A stretch of 29,586 nt of DNA from assembly GCA_035527715.1 (NCBI GenBank), contig DATKZY010000086.1, positions 1-29,586 of the forward strand, in the 5' to 3' direction. The stretch comes from DSUN01 sp035527715. GTDB lineage: Bacteria; Planctomycetota; PUPC01; DSUN01. The translations under genes and the position numbers were made by a program. Each line of letters opens with the position of its first letter. The first letter of the stretch is position 1. Positions 8,048 through 15,462 of this stretch are shown here, piece by piece. The notes beneath the pieces are model-generated. The model was not told the DNA's origin. It made no database searches and saw only the letters and a program-made list of their open reading frames with translations.

Positions 8048-8080
8048 GGCGGAAGGCTCTTGGCACGGGGGGGCAGAGGA

Positions 8081-8110
8081 CACGGACAGGCACGGACGGG
8101 CACGGACAGG
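8081..8110. repeat. Three tandem 10-bp repeats between XPB and its partner
   Basis: CACGGACAGG, CACGGACGGG and CACGGACAGG lie in tandem, followed by a degenerate fourth unit (GACGGGGCGG). Related CGGAC/CCGTG-rich sequence continues into the 3' end of the XPB gene, where it encodes the TRTRTD tail. It looks like slippage-prone low-complexity DNA in the operon's spacer. Confidence 0.5.
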
Positions 8111-8132
8111 GACGGGGCGGGCGGATCTCCTT

Positions 8133-9872
8133 TCATCCGTTGTCGGTGCGGGTCCGTGTCAGTCCGTGATGGACCGGGCCCTCGGGTTCGGGGTCGAGGA
8201 GTTGGTGTGCGTCGAGGATGCGGTAGGTGTAGCCCTGTTCGGTGAGGAAGAGCTGGCGGTTGGCCGCGAAGTCGGCGTCGCGGCTGTCGCGCGTGACGAG
8301 CGAGTAGAAGCGGGCGAGCGAGCCGTTGGCCTTGGGCCGCAGGATGCGGCCCAGGCGCTGGGCCTCCTCCTGGCGCGAGCCGAAGGTGCCGCTGACCTGG
8401 ATGGCGACGTTGGCGTCGGGCAGGTCCACGGCGAAGTTGCCGACCTTGGAGACGATGAGGGTCTGGACGGCGCCCGTGCGGAAGTCGGCGTAGAGGCGCT
8501 CGCGGTCGCGGTTTGGCGTGGCGCCGGTGATGAGGGGCGCCCGGGTGTCGCGGGCGATGGTCCTGAGCTGATGGAGGTATTGGCCGATGATGAGCACGCG
8601 GTCGCCGGCGTGGCGGGCCAGGAGGCTGCGCAGGATCATGCGCTTCGCGGGGTTCTCGGAGGCGATGCGGAACTTGTCGCGGTTCGTGGCGAGGGCGTAG
8701 CTCATGCGCAAGTCGTCGGGCAGCGGCGTGCGGATCTCGGTGCACTGGGCGGTGGCGATCCAGCCCTGCCGTTCGAGGGTCTTCCAGGGCACGTCGCAGC
8801 GCTTGGGGCCGATGAGGCTGAAAACGTCGTCCTCCTTGTGGTCCTCGCGCACGAGGGTGGCGGTGAGCCCGAGGCGGCGGCAGGCCTGGATTTCGGCGGT
8901 GATGCGGAAGACCGGCGCGGGCAGCAGGTGCACCTCGTCGTAGAGGATGAGCCCCCAGTTCAGGGCGTTGAAGAGGCGGAAGTGGGGGAAGGCGGCGTCC
9001 TTGCGGCGGTGGTGGGTGAGAATCTGGTAGGTGGCGAGGGTGACGGGGCGGATCTCCTTGGCCTCGCCCGAGTACTCGCCGATCTGGTCGTCGGCGAGAT
9101 CCATCTTGTCCAGGATCTCGCGCCGCCACTGGCGCACGGCCGTGATGTTGGTGCACAGGATGAGCGTGTGGGTCTGGAGGAGGGCCATGGCAGCCATGCC
9201 GACGATGGTCTTGCCGGCGCCGCAGGGCAGCACGACCACGCCGCTGCCGCCCCGGGCGCTGCCGCCGGCGTAAAAGACGTCGGCCGCCTCGCGCTGGTAG
9301 GGCCGGACGACGAAGGGCTTGCCGCCGGCCGTGGCCGCGCGCAGGCGGAGGGGCAGCGGCGTGCCCTCGACGTAGCCGGCCAGGTCCTCGACCGGGTAGC
9401 CGATCTTGATGAGGGCCTGCTTCACGTGGCCGCGGCGGTCGGGCCGCACGGCGAGCGCGAAGGCGTTGAGCGGCTCGGCGAGGAAGGGCCGCACCAGCTT
9501 GTGCCGCAGGACCTCGGCGATCAGCGGCGCGTCGGCCGAGACGAGCACGAGCTGCTCGCCGCGGCGCTCGAGCCGGAGCCGGCCGTAGCGCGCCGCGAAG
9601 TCGCGCACCTCGAACTCGATGTTCGCCGGCACGGGGTATTTCGTGAAGCGGTCGAGCGCGGCGAGAATGTCGTCGGCGCTCAGCCCCGCGGCCGCGGCGT
9701 TCCACAGCGACAGCGGGCTGATGCGATAGGTGTGGAAGTGCTCGGGGCTCTTCTCGAGCTCGGCGAAGCGCGCCAGCGCGTCGCGCGCCTCGGCATACCG
9801 AGGGTTGTCCACCTCCAGGAGCACCGTGCGGTCGCCCTGAACGATGAGGGGATTGCCGGTGTCGGGGGGCAT
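8133..9872 (-). CDS. xpb: ATP-dependent DNA helicase XPB/Rad25 (SF2)
   Basis: This 579-residue protein is a bacterial XPB homologue, a 3'-5' SF2 helicase of repair and transcription-coupled processes. Residues about 1-170 contain the XPB N-terminal and damage-recognition-like region (VLLEVDNPRY; HTYRISPLSLWNAAAAGL). Walker A is PCGAGKT with Lys221, and the DEVH box is at 312-315, the form typical of XPB. The R-E-D motif of the family is present at 342-344 in GLTATLVREDHKEDD, and the thumb region follows. Motif VI reads QRLGRILRPK near residue 525. The ATG at 9872 is chosen because it starts the family's N-terminus; no strong ribosome-binding site precedes it. A promoter lies about 45 nt upstream. 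The downstream gene encodes its partner, so both probably act as one complex. XPB is patchily distributed in bacteria. Confidence 0.93.
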   Translation of the reverse strand: MPPDTGNPLIVQGDRTVLLEVDNPRYAEARDALARFAELEKSPEHFHTYRISPLSLWNAAAAGLSADDILAALDRFTKYPVPANIEFEVRDFAARYGRLRLERRGEQLVLVSADAPLIAEVLRHKLVRPFLAEPLNAFALAVRPDRRGHVKQALIKIGYPVEDLAGYVEGTPLPLRLRAATAGGKPFVVRPYQREAADVFYAGGSARGGSGVVVLPCGAGKTIVGMAAMALLQTHTLILCTNITAVRQWRREILDKMDLADDQIGEYSGEAKEIRPVTLATYQILTHHRRKDAAFPHFRLFNALNWGLILYDEVHLLPAPVFRITAEIQACRRLGLTATLVREDHKEDDVFSLIGPKRCDVPWKTLERQGWIATAQCTEIRTPLPDDLRMSYALATNRDKFRIASENPAKRMILRSLLARHAGDRVLIIGQYLHQLRTIARDTRAPLITGATPNRDRERLYADFRTGAVQTLIVSKVGNFAVDLPDANVAIQVSGTFGSRQEEAQRLGRILRPKANGSLARFYSLVTRDSRDADFAANRQLFLTEQGYTYRILDAHQLLDPEPEGPVHHGLTRTRTDNG

Positions 9873-9917
9873 GAGCGAAGCCGAGTCCCTGAGTCGTCGG
9901 GTCCGAGACAGACCCGC

Positions 9918-9946
9918 ATTCTAGCCGCGCGGCCCGTGCGAAGCAA
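9918..9946 (-). promoter_or_regulatory. Promoter of the XPB operon
   Basis: On the minus strand TTGCTT (9941-9946), a 17-nt spacer and TAGAAT (9918-9923). Transcription would start near 9911, giving a leader of about 40 nt, the same spacing as at the isomerase-like gene. The dispersed GA-rich element ends 12 nt upstream of the -35 box. Confidence 0.6.
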
Positions 9947-9958
9947 GAGGAAAAAAGC

Positions 9959-10106
9959 GTGGGGATGGCTCCCAGTTCCGGCGGAGCCTGTGTTCTGCTC
10001 CAATCGTCCTTGTCCCTCGTCCTCGTCGTCGTCGTCGAACTCTTGGGCTTCCCCCGCCCAAACCCATTCGACGACGAGGACGACGACGATGCTCGAGCCA
10101 GGGATT
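9959..10106 (-). repeat. Dispersed GA-rich promoter-proximal element, copy 2
   Basis: Read on the minus strand this repeats the order of blocks at 163-269: AATCCCTGGCTCGAG (10092-10106), the 23-nt GA-rich block (10004-10026), a GGAGCAGAAC-like block, and ACTGGGAGCCAT followed by CCCCAC, ending at 9959. Copy 2 has about 50 nt more in the middle, which form a large hairpin. The element lies between the divergent XPB and kinase genes and directly abuts the XPB promoter. Confidence 0.5.
10019..10087. repeat. Large cruciform-forming inverted repeat
   Basis: Arms 10019-10039 and 10067-10087 match at 19 of 21 positions (GTC-repeat rich, both adjoining a TTCGA/TCGAA core). An inner hairpin, TTGGGC (10043-10048) with GCCCAA (10056-10061), sits in the loop. 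There is no T-run. It lies between two divergent promoters, so it may affect both or merely be part of the dispersed element. Confidence 0.55.
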
Positions 10107-10145
10107 CCCCACGAATGGGAGTCATGCGCCTCGCCGCGAGGCATC

Positions 10146-10174
10146 TTGACCCCGCGCAGGGATTCTGGGAAAAT
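10146..10174 (+). promoter_or_regulatory. Possible promoter of the histidine kinase gene
   Basis: TTGACC (10146-10151), a 17-nt spacer and GAAAAT (10169-10174), followed by a leader of about 55 nt. The -10 box is poor at its first position. Confidence 0.4.
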
Positions 10175-10234
10175 GAGCAGGCGGACCGCGGGCGAGGGGC
10201 GGTGGCAGCGGGCACACGGAGGCACGAGAGCGCG

Positions 10235-11731
10235 ATGGGCACCCCGCCGAAGCGCAGTTCTTCGACAAGCGCAGGGCGGCGTGAGTCTGTCCCACGCCGC
10301 CGGCCGCGCGTGCGCAGCCTCAAGGCCTACGTCGCCCTGTGGACGGGGGCCATCCTCTTCTCGTTCCTCCTCCTGATCGCCGCCTGGTTCACCGTGCAGG
10401 CCAACCTGCGCCTGATGAGGCAGCGCACCGTGGCCGACGCGCGGGCGCTCGACGCCGCGCGCGAGCTGCGGAACCACCTGTTGAACGAGGAGCGCGAGGA
10501 CCTGCTGTGGCGGGCGACGGGCGATGCGGCGCATCGCGACGCCAAGCTGGCGGCGCTCCGAGAGGCCGTCGAGGTCGCACAACACCTCGACACCGCAGGC
10601 GTGCCCCTGGACGAGGCGCAACTTGCGCAGGACATTCGCACGCGGCTCCTGGCTCTCGGCGACGCGGCCGCGCCGCAGGCCCCGCCTCCCATCGAGAAGT
10701 CCCGGCCGGCGATCGACGAGCTGCTCGCCGCCGTTCGGCGCTACATCGCGAGGAACGAGCTCGACATGGAAGCGACCGCGCAGGCGGCCCTGCAGCTCCA
10801 GGGGACGATGGACCGGTGGGCCATCGGCGTGGTGGGAGTCGTCGCGGTGCTTCTCGCCGCGGGCTCGCTGGGCCTCGTGCGGCGGGTGATTCGACCGACG
10901 CTCGAGCTCACGCACGCCGCCCGCGGGCTCGGCCAGGGCGACCTCTCGGCCCGGGCCGCGGTGACCCGCGACGACGAGTTGGGCGCCCTGTGCCGCACGT
11001 TCAACGCCATGGCCGAGGACACCGCGGACCACGAGCGGGCCCGGCTCGAGTTCGTCGCCCTGGTCGCCCACGACCTCAAGAATCCCCTCGTCACCATCGG
11101 CGGCGGCATCCGACGCCTCCAGAGCCCAGCCCTCACCCCCGAGCAGCACGCCGCCTGGCTCCGCCGCATCGCCCAGGAGGCCGCCCGCCTCGAAAAGCTC
11201 ACGCACGACCTGATGGACACCGTGCAGGTTTCGACCGGCCGCCTGAGGCTGAACAAGGGGGAGCTGGACCTCACGGCCCTGCTCCGAGAGCTGGTGGCTG
11301 AGCAGGCCGAGGTGGTCTGCGACCACGAGCTGACGTTCCAAGGCGAAGAGGAGTGCCGCATCCTCGCCGACCGCGACCGCATCGAGCGGGTGGCCGTCAA
11401 CCTCATCTCGAATGCGGCCAAGTACAGCCCCAGGGGCACGGCCATCGAGGTCAAGGTCGCCCGCTCGCGGTCCGCCGCCGTCTTCACCGTGCGCGACGAG
11501 GGGACGGGCATCGCGCCCGAGGAGCTGGCGGCCATCTTCCAGCCGTTCGGCCGCGGCGCGCACGCGCACCGCTGGGCCAAGGGCACGGGCCTCGGCCTCA
11601 ACGTCGTCAAGCAGATCATCGAGGCCCACGGCGGCTCCATCAACATCGAAAGCCCGGTGGCCGAGGGCACCACCATCGAGATCCTCCTGCCCCTGGCCCC
11701 CGGCTCCCAGGGAGAGGGCTCCGGATCGTAA
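10235..11731 (+). CDS. Membrane sensor histidine kinase (HAMP-HisKA-HATPase)
   Basis: The product has 498 residues from the ATG at 10235, which follows GGAGG (10218-10222). The frame extends further upstream but without a credible start. The first transmembrane helix is at residues about 33-54, a helical extracytoplasmic segment runs to about 195, and the second helix is at about 200-222. HAMP follows (VIRPTLELTHAARGLGQGDLSARA), then HisKA with the phospho-acceptor His279 in ALVAHDLKNPLV. The HATPase domain has Asn393 (LISNAAKYSP), a G1 box at Asp421 (DEGTGI), FQPFGRG and GTGLGL. No response regulator lies next to it, so it is an orphan kinase. The antiporter genes downstream are possible targets or signal partners. 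Residues about 8-20 are encoded by a degenerate copy of the TTCGAC palindrome (10261-10291), so the cytoplasmic N-terminus is probably not functional in detail. Confidence 0.9.
   Translation: MGTPPKRSSSTSAGRRESVPRRRPRVRSLKAYVALWTGAILFSFLLLIAAWFTVQANLRLMRQRTVADARALDAARELRNHLLNEEREDLLWRATGDAAHRDAKLAALREAVEVAQHLDTAGVPLDEAQLAQDIRTRLLALGDAAAPQAPPPIEKSRPAIDELLAAVRRYIARNELDMEATAQAALQLQGTMDRWAIGVVGVVAVLLAAGSLGLVRRVIRPTLELTHAARGLGQGDLSARAAVTRDDELGALCRTFNAMAEDTADHERARLEFVALVAHDLKNPLVTIGGGIRRLQSPALTPEQHAAWLRRIAQEAARLEKLTHDLMDTVQVSTGRLRLNKGELDLTALLRELVAEQAEVVCDHELTFQGEEECRILADRDRIERVAVNLISNAAKYSPRGTAIEVKVARSRSAAVFTVRDEGTGIAPEELAAIFQPFGRGAHAHRWAKGTGLGLNVVKQIIEAHGGSINIESPVAEGTTIEILLPLAPGSQGEGSGS
10261..10291. 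repeat. Degenerate copy of the TTCGAC palindrome in the kinase 5' end
   Basis: TTCGACAAGCGCAGGGCGG followed by a TGAGTCTGTC arm matches the same repeat family as 7644-7682, whose arms read TTCGACAAGCTCAGGGC and TGAGC(C)TGTCGAAG when complete. It encodes part of the Ser/Arg-rich N-terminus of the kinase. Confidence 0.45.
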
Positions 11732-11756
11732 GGCGGCCTTCGGCCGCAATCAAAGG

Positions 11757-11818
11757 GGATGACTGGATGGTTGGTTGAATGGATGATTGCTGACACCCAT
11801 CCACCCATCCATTCATCC
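11757..11818. terminator. Imperfect inverted repeat between kinase and antiporter genes
   Basis: GGATGACTGGATGGTTGG (11757-11774) and CCACCCATCCATTCATCC (11801-11818) pair at 16 of 18 positions with a 26-nt loop. It begins 26 nt after the kinase stop. There is no T-run. It could terminate or attenuate transcription before the antiporter genes, or be another palindromic repeat made from GGATG units. Confidence 0.45.
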
Positions 11819-11854
11819 CCGGCTGACCTGCGCGCAGGACACGCATGAGCCACG

Positions 11855-13606
11855 ATGGAAGGGCCTGACGGCATGCACCACCTCACCGAGCACCAGATCG
11901 CGCTGCTCCTCCTCCAGGTGATGCTGCTGCTGGGGTTCGCCCGCGGCCTGGGCTACCTGTGCCAGCGGGTGGGCCAGCCGGCGCTGCTCGGCGAGATCGC
12001 GGCCGGCATCCTCCTGGGCCGCACGATCCTCGGCAACCTGGCGCCCCAGCTTCACACCGTGCTGTTCCCCGCCGACCGCCTGCAGTTCGCCATGCTCGAC
12101 ACCGTGTCGTGGCTCGGCCTCCTCCTGCTCCTGCTGAGCGCGGGGCTGGAGGTGGACGTGAGCGTGGCGTGGCGGCAGCGCGGCGACGCGCTGAAGATCG
12201 CGGTGACCGACATCGTGCTGCCGATGGCCATCGCGTTCGTGCCGGGCATGCTGCTGCCCGACCGCTACCTGCCCCCTGGGGCGCCGCGGCTGCTCTTCGC
12301 CTTCTTCATCGCCACGGCCCTCATGATCAGCGCCATGCCCATGTCCGTGAAGGCCCTCCACGACCTCGACGTGCTGAAGAGCGACCTGGGCCTGCTGATC
12401 ATGTCGGCCATGACGATCAACGACATCGCGGGCTGGGCCATCTTCACCCTCATCCTCGGCTTCGCCGCCCAGGCGGCGCTCGACCTCGGCCGCGTCGCCG
12501 CCGTCCTCGGCGGCACCATCGCCTTCGCCGCCGTGGCCATGACGGTCGGCCGCGCCCTCGTCGGCCGCGCCATCACCGCCATCCAGCGGCGCCGCGCGAC
12601 GGACACGGGGCTCGTCCTCACCTTCGTGTGCTGCCTGGGCCTCGCCGCGGGCCTGGGCACCCAGTGGCTCGGCATTCATCCCCTCTTCGGGCTCTTCCTC
12701 GCCGGCATCATGGCCGGCGGCACCCCCGCCCTCTCCGAGAGGACCCGCCACGTCATCAGCCAGATGGTGCACGCCGTGTTCGTCCCCGTCTTCTTCGCCA
12801 GCCTGTGCCTCCAGGTGGACCTGTTGGCCAGCTTCGACCTGCTGCTGGTCTCGGTGTTCACGCTCGTGGGCTTCGCGGGGAAGTTCACGGGGGCGTGGCT
12901 GGGCGCGCGGATGACGGCGCTGTCGCGCTGGGACCGCATCTCGGTGGCCATCTGCCACACGCCCGGCGGCTCGATGGAGATGATCGTCGGCCTCGTCGCC
13001 TACCAGCAGGGGCTCATCACCATGCCGGTGTTCGTCGCCCTCGTGTTCGCCGCGCTCGCCTCCTCCGTCGCACTCGGCCCAGGGCTCGCCTGGTCGCTCC
13101 GCCGCAGGGGCATCGTGAACGTCCTCGACGTCTTCCTGCGCCGCGCCACGCGGCTCGACCTCCGCGGCCCGAGCCGGTGGGACGCTATCCGCGAGCTGTG
13201 CGAGGCCGCGGCCGAGCAGGAGGGCATGCCCGACGCCGAGGCCCTCAACGCCGCCGTCCGCGCCCGCGAGGAGACGGCCGGCACGGCCATCGGCGAGGGC
13301 ATGGCCGTGCCCCACGCTCGCCTCGCCGGCCTGGCGCGGCCCGCCGTCCTCTTCGGCCGCAGCGAGCACGGCATCGAGTGGAACTCGCCCGACGGCCTGC
13401 CCGCCCATCTCCTCTTCCTCATCCTCACCCCGGCCGACGACCAGGGGCTCCAGGTGCAGCTCCTGGGCGCCCTCGCCAAGGGCATCGGCGACGAGGCCGT
13501 GCGCCAGCGCCTCCTCGGGGCCCAGGACGAGCACGGGGCCTGGGCCGTCCTCCGCCAGGCCCTGGGCCGGCAGGGCCTCGTCCGGCCCCGGCCCACTTCC
13601 TCTTGA
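11855..13606 (+). CDS. Cation/proton antiporter (CPA2-type) fused to a PTS EIIA domain, copy 1
   Basis: The product has 583 residues from the ATG at 11855. An in-frame ATG at 11873 would start MHHLTEHQIALLLLQV and aligns with the start of the second copy. Residues about 10-400 contain about 12 hydrophobic helices of the Na+/H+ exchanger fold (LLGEIAAGILLGRTILG; LFGLFLAGIMAGG; FVPVFFASLCLQVDLL; HTPGGSMEMIVGLVAYQQG), which exchange a monovalent cation for protons at the inner membrane. Residues about 430-575 form a PTS EIIA type-2 domain (PF00359 type) with the phospho-His candidate His487 in GEGMAVPHARLAGL. This suggests that transport is controlled by phosphorylation or by phospho-relay partners, although no EI, HPr or permease gene is in the window. 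Its stop overlaps the -35 box of a promoter for the second copy. Confidence 0.9.
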   Translation: MEGPDGMHHLTEHQIALLLLQVMLLLGFARGLGYLCQRVGQPALLGEIAAGILLGRTILGNLAPQLHTVLFPADRLQFAMLDTVSWLGLLLLLLSAGLEVDVSVAWRQRGDALKIAVTDIVLPMAIAFVPGMLLPDRYLPPGAPRLLFAFFIATALMISAMPMSVKALHDLDVLKSDLGLLIMSAMTINDIAGWAIFTLILGFAAQAALDLGRVAAVLGGTIAFAAVAMTVGRALVGRAITAIQRRRATDTGLVLTFVCCLGLAAGLGTQWLGIHPLFGLFLAGIMAGGTPALSERTRHVISQMVHAVFVPVFFASLCLQVDLLASFDLLLVSVFTLVGFAGKFTGAWLGARMTALSRWDRISVAICHTPGGSMEMIVGLVAYQQGLITMPVFVALVFAALASSVALGPGLAWSLRRRGIVNVLDVFLRRATRLDLRGPSRWDAIRELCEAAAEQEGMPDAEALNAAVRAREETAGTAIGEGMAVPHARLAGLARPAVLFGRSEHGIEWNSPDGLPAHLLFLILTPADDQGLQVQLLGALAKGIGDEAVRQRLLGAQDEHGAWAVLRQALGRQGLVRPRPTSS

Positions 13607-13631
13607 CCCGTCACGCTGCTTCCGGCAGAAT
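13603..13631 (+). promoter_or_regulatory. Internal promoter for the second antiporter gene
   Basis: TTGACC (13603-13608), which overlaps the stop codon of the first copy, a 17-nt spacer and CAGAAT (13626-13631). It would allow the second copy to be expressed separately. Confidence 0.45.
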
Positions 13632-13669
13632 GGCGTGCGGGCCGGAGGCACCGCGCAGGGAGTAGCGGC

Positions 13670-15424
13670 TTGTCGGGAGCGCTGCTGCAACTCGGCGAAC
13701 ACCACATCGGCATGTTCCTCCTCCAGGTGCTGCTCGTGCTCGGTCTGGCCCGGGGCCTCGGTTGCCTCTTCGAGCGGATCGGCCAGCCGGCCCTCGTGGG
13801 CGAACTGCTCACGGGCGTGGTCCTGGGCCCCACGCTCCTGGGCCGTGTGGCGCCCGCCGTGCACGCCTGGCTGTTCCCTGCCGGCGACGTCGTGCAGGCC
13901 GCGATGCTGGGCACCTTCGCCTGGGTTGGGCTGCTCCTGCTCCTGTTGAGCGCGGGCACGGAGGTGGACGTGACCGTGGCCTGGCGCCAGCGGGGGCATG
14001 TGGTGGGCATCGCGGCGGCCGGCCTCACGGTGCCGCTGGCTCTCTCGTGCGGGGCCGCCCTGTTGCTGCCCGACCGCTACCTGGCCGACCCCTCGCAACG
14101 GGTCGTTTTCGCCCTGTTCGTGGCCACGGCGCTCACCATCGCCGCCTTGCCGATGACGGTGCGGGCACTCTACGACCTCGACCTGCTGAAGAGCGACCTG
14201 GGCCTTCTCGTCATGGCCTCGCTCGTCATCCACGAGGTCGTCGGCTGGGCCGTGTTCACCCTGATCCTCAGCTCGGCCACCCAGGCGCGGCTCGACGTGA
14301 CCCATGTGGCCGTGGTCGTGGGCGGCACGGTCGCCTTCACGGCGGCGTGCATGACGCTCGGCCGCCCCCTGGTCGCGCGGGGGATTGCCTGGGTGCAGAA
14401 GGGGCGCCCCGCCGACACGGGGCTCGTGCTCACGCTCGTGTGCTGCGTGGGGCTGCTCGCCGGCTTCATCACCCACAGCATGGGCATCCACGCCCTGCTC
14501 GGGCTCTTCCTGGCCGGCGTGATGGCCGGCGGCGCGCCGGCCCTCTCCGAGCGCACCCGCCACGCCATCAACCAGATGGTCTACGCCGTCTTCGTGCCCG
14601 TCTTCTTCGCGAGCCTGGGGCTCCAGGTGGACTTCGTGGCGAACTTCGACCCGTTTCTGGCGCTGCTCTTCGCGACGCTGGGCATCGGCGGCAAGTTCCT
14701 CGGGGCCTGGACGGGCGCGCGCCTGGCCGGCGTGTCGCGCTGGGAGCGCCGGTTCATCGCCATCGCCCACACCCCGGGGGGCTCGATGGAGATGGTGGTC
14801 GCCCTCGTCGCCCTTCAGGAGAAGCTCATCACCGTGCCCGTCTTCGTCGCCATTGTCTTCGCCGCCCTTGTCTCCTCGATCGTCCTCGGCCCCTGGCTCG
14901 CCTGGACGACGCGCCAGCGCCGCGCGCTCAACGTGCTCGACATCTTCCTCCGCCGCGCGATGCGTCTGGACCTCCACGGCTCGACCCGCTGGGAGGCGAT
15001 CCACGAGCTGTGCGAGGCCGCGGCCGAGCAGGGGGGCCTGCCCAAGACCGCCGTCCTCAACGCGGCCGTGCGCGCCCGCGAGGAGATGGCCGGCACCTCG
15101 ATCGGCGAGGGCATGGCCGTGCCCCATGCCCGCATCGCCGGCCTCTCCAGGCCCCTCATCGTCTTCGGACGCGCCGTGGCCGGCTTCGAGTGGGACGCCC
15201 CCGACGGCCTGCCCGCTCACTTCGTCTTCCTCATCCTCACCCCGGCCGATGACCAGGGGCTCCAGGTGCAAATCCTCGGCGCACTCGCCCGCGGCCTCGG
15301 CGACGAGCCGACCCGCCACAAGCTCCTCGCCGCCCGCACCGAGGCCGAGGCCTGGACCCTGCTCCGACAGGCCCTCGCCCAACAGAACCTGGCTCGCCGC
15401 AGCGCCCCGAGGGGAAAACCGTGA
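13670..15424 (+). CDS. Cation/proton antiporter (CPA2-type) fused to a PTS EIIA domain, copy 2
   Basis: This 584-residue paralogue of the preceding gene has the same architecture: about 12 membrane helices (to residue ~400) and an EIIA type-2 domain. The phospho-His candidate is His486 in GEGMAVPHARIAGL. The start is a TTG at 13670 with AGGGAG about 7 nt upstream, and the resulting N-terminus (LLQLGEHHIGMFLLQVLL) aligns with copy 1. Conservation is high through the EIIA domain (LILTPADDQGLQVQ is identical in both). Differences lie mainly in the membrane helices and in the residues after RTRH, so the two may differ in ion choice or affinity. They could also form a heterodimer, since CPA antiporters work as dimers. 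The next gene begins 38 nt downstream. Confidence 0.9.
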   Translation: MSGALLQLGEHHIGMFLLQVLLVLGLARGLGCLFERIGQPALVGELLTGVVLGPTLLGRVAPAVHAWLFPAGDVVQAAMLGTFAWVGLLLLLLSAGTEVDVTVAWRQRGHVVGIAAAGLTVPLALSCGAALLLPDRYLADPSQRVVFALFVATALTIAALPMTVRALYDLDLLKSDLGLLVMASLVIHEVVGWAVFTLILSSATQARLDVTHVAVVVGGTVAFTAACMTLGRPLVARGIAWVQKGRPADTGLVLTLVCCVGLLAGFITHSMGIHALLGLFLAGVMAGGAPALSERTRHAINQMVYAVFVPVFFASLGLQVDFVANFDPFLALLFATLGIGGKFLGAWTGARLAGVSRWERRFIAIAHTPGGSMEMVVALVALQEKLITVPVFVAIVFAALVSSIVLGPWLAWTTRQRRALNVLDIFLRRAMRLDLHGSTRWEAIHELCEAAAEQGGLPKTAVLNAAVRAREEMAGTSIGEGMAVPHARIAGLSRPLIVFGRAVAGFEWDAPDGLPAHFVFLILTPADDQGLQVQILGALARGLGDEPTRHKLLAARTEAEAWTLLRQALAQQNLARRSAPRGKP

Positions 15425-15462
15425 CGCCGCCTCGCTCGAGCCAACCGCCACAGGAGACCCCG

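Noticed and set aside
9959..10234. Longer N-terminus for the histidine kinase
   Set aside because: The frame runs through the dispersed element and hairpin upstream, encodes low-complexity sequence and has no ribosome-binding site, whereas the ATG at 10235 has GGAGG.
7018..10323. Open frame of 1101 codons on the minus strand, overlapping XPB
   Set aside because: It is a different frame from XPB and its partner, Arg/Pro/Ala-rich and low-complexity, and lacks the helicase motifs that are clear in the adjacent frame.
11813..15451. Open frame of 1212 codons on the minus strand
   Set aside because: It is antisense to both antiporter genes. Its composition (H, G, E, D, R-rich, repeated because the two antiporters are paralogues) mirrors them, and no family motif is present.
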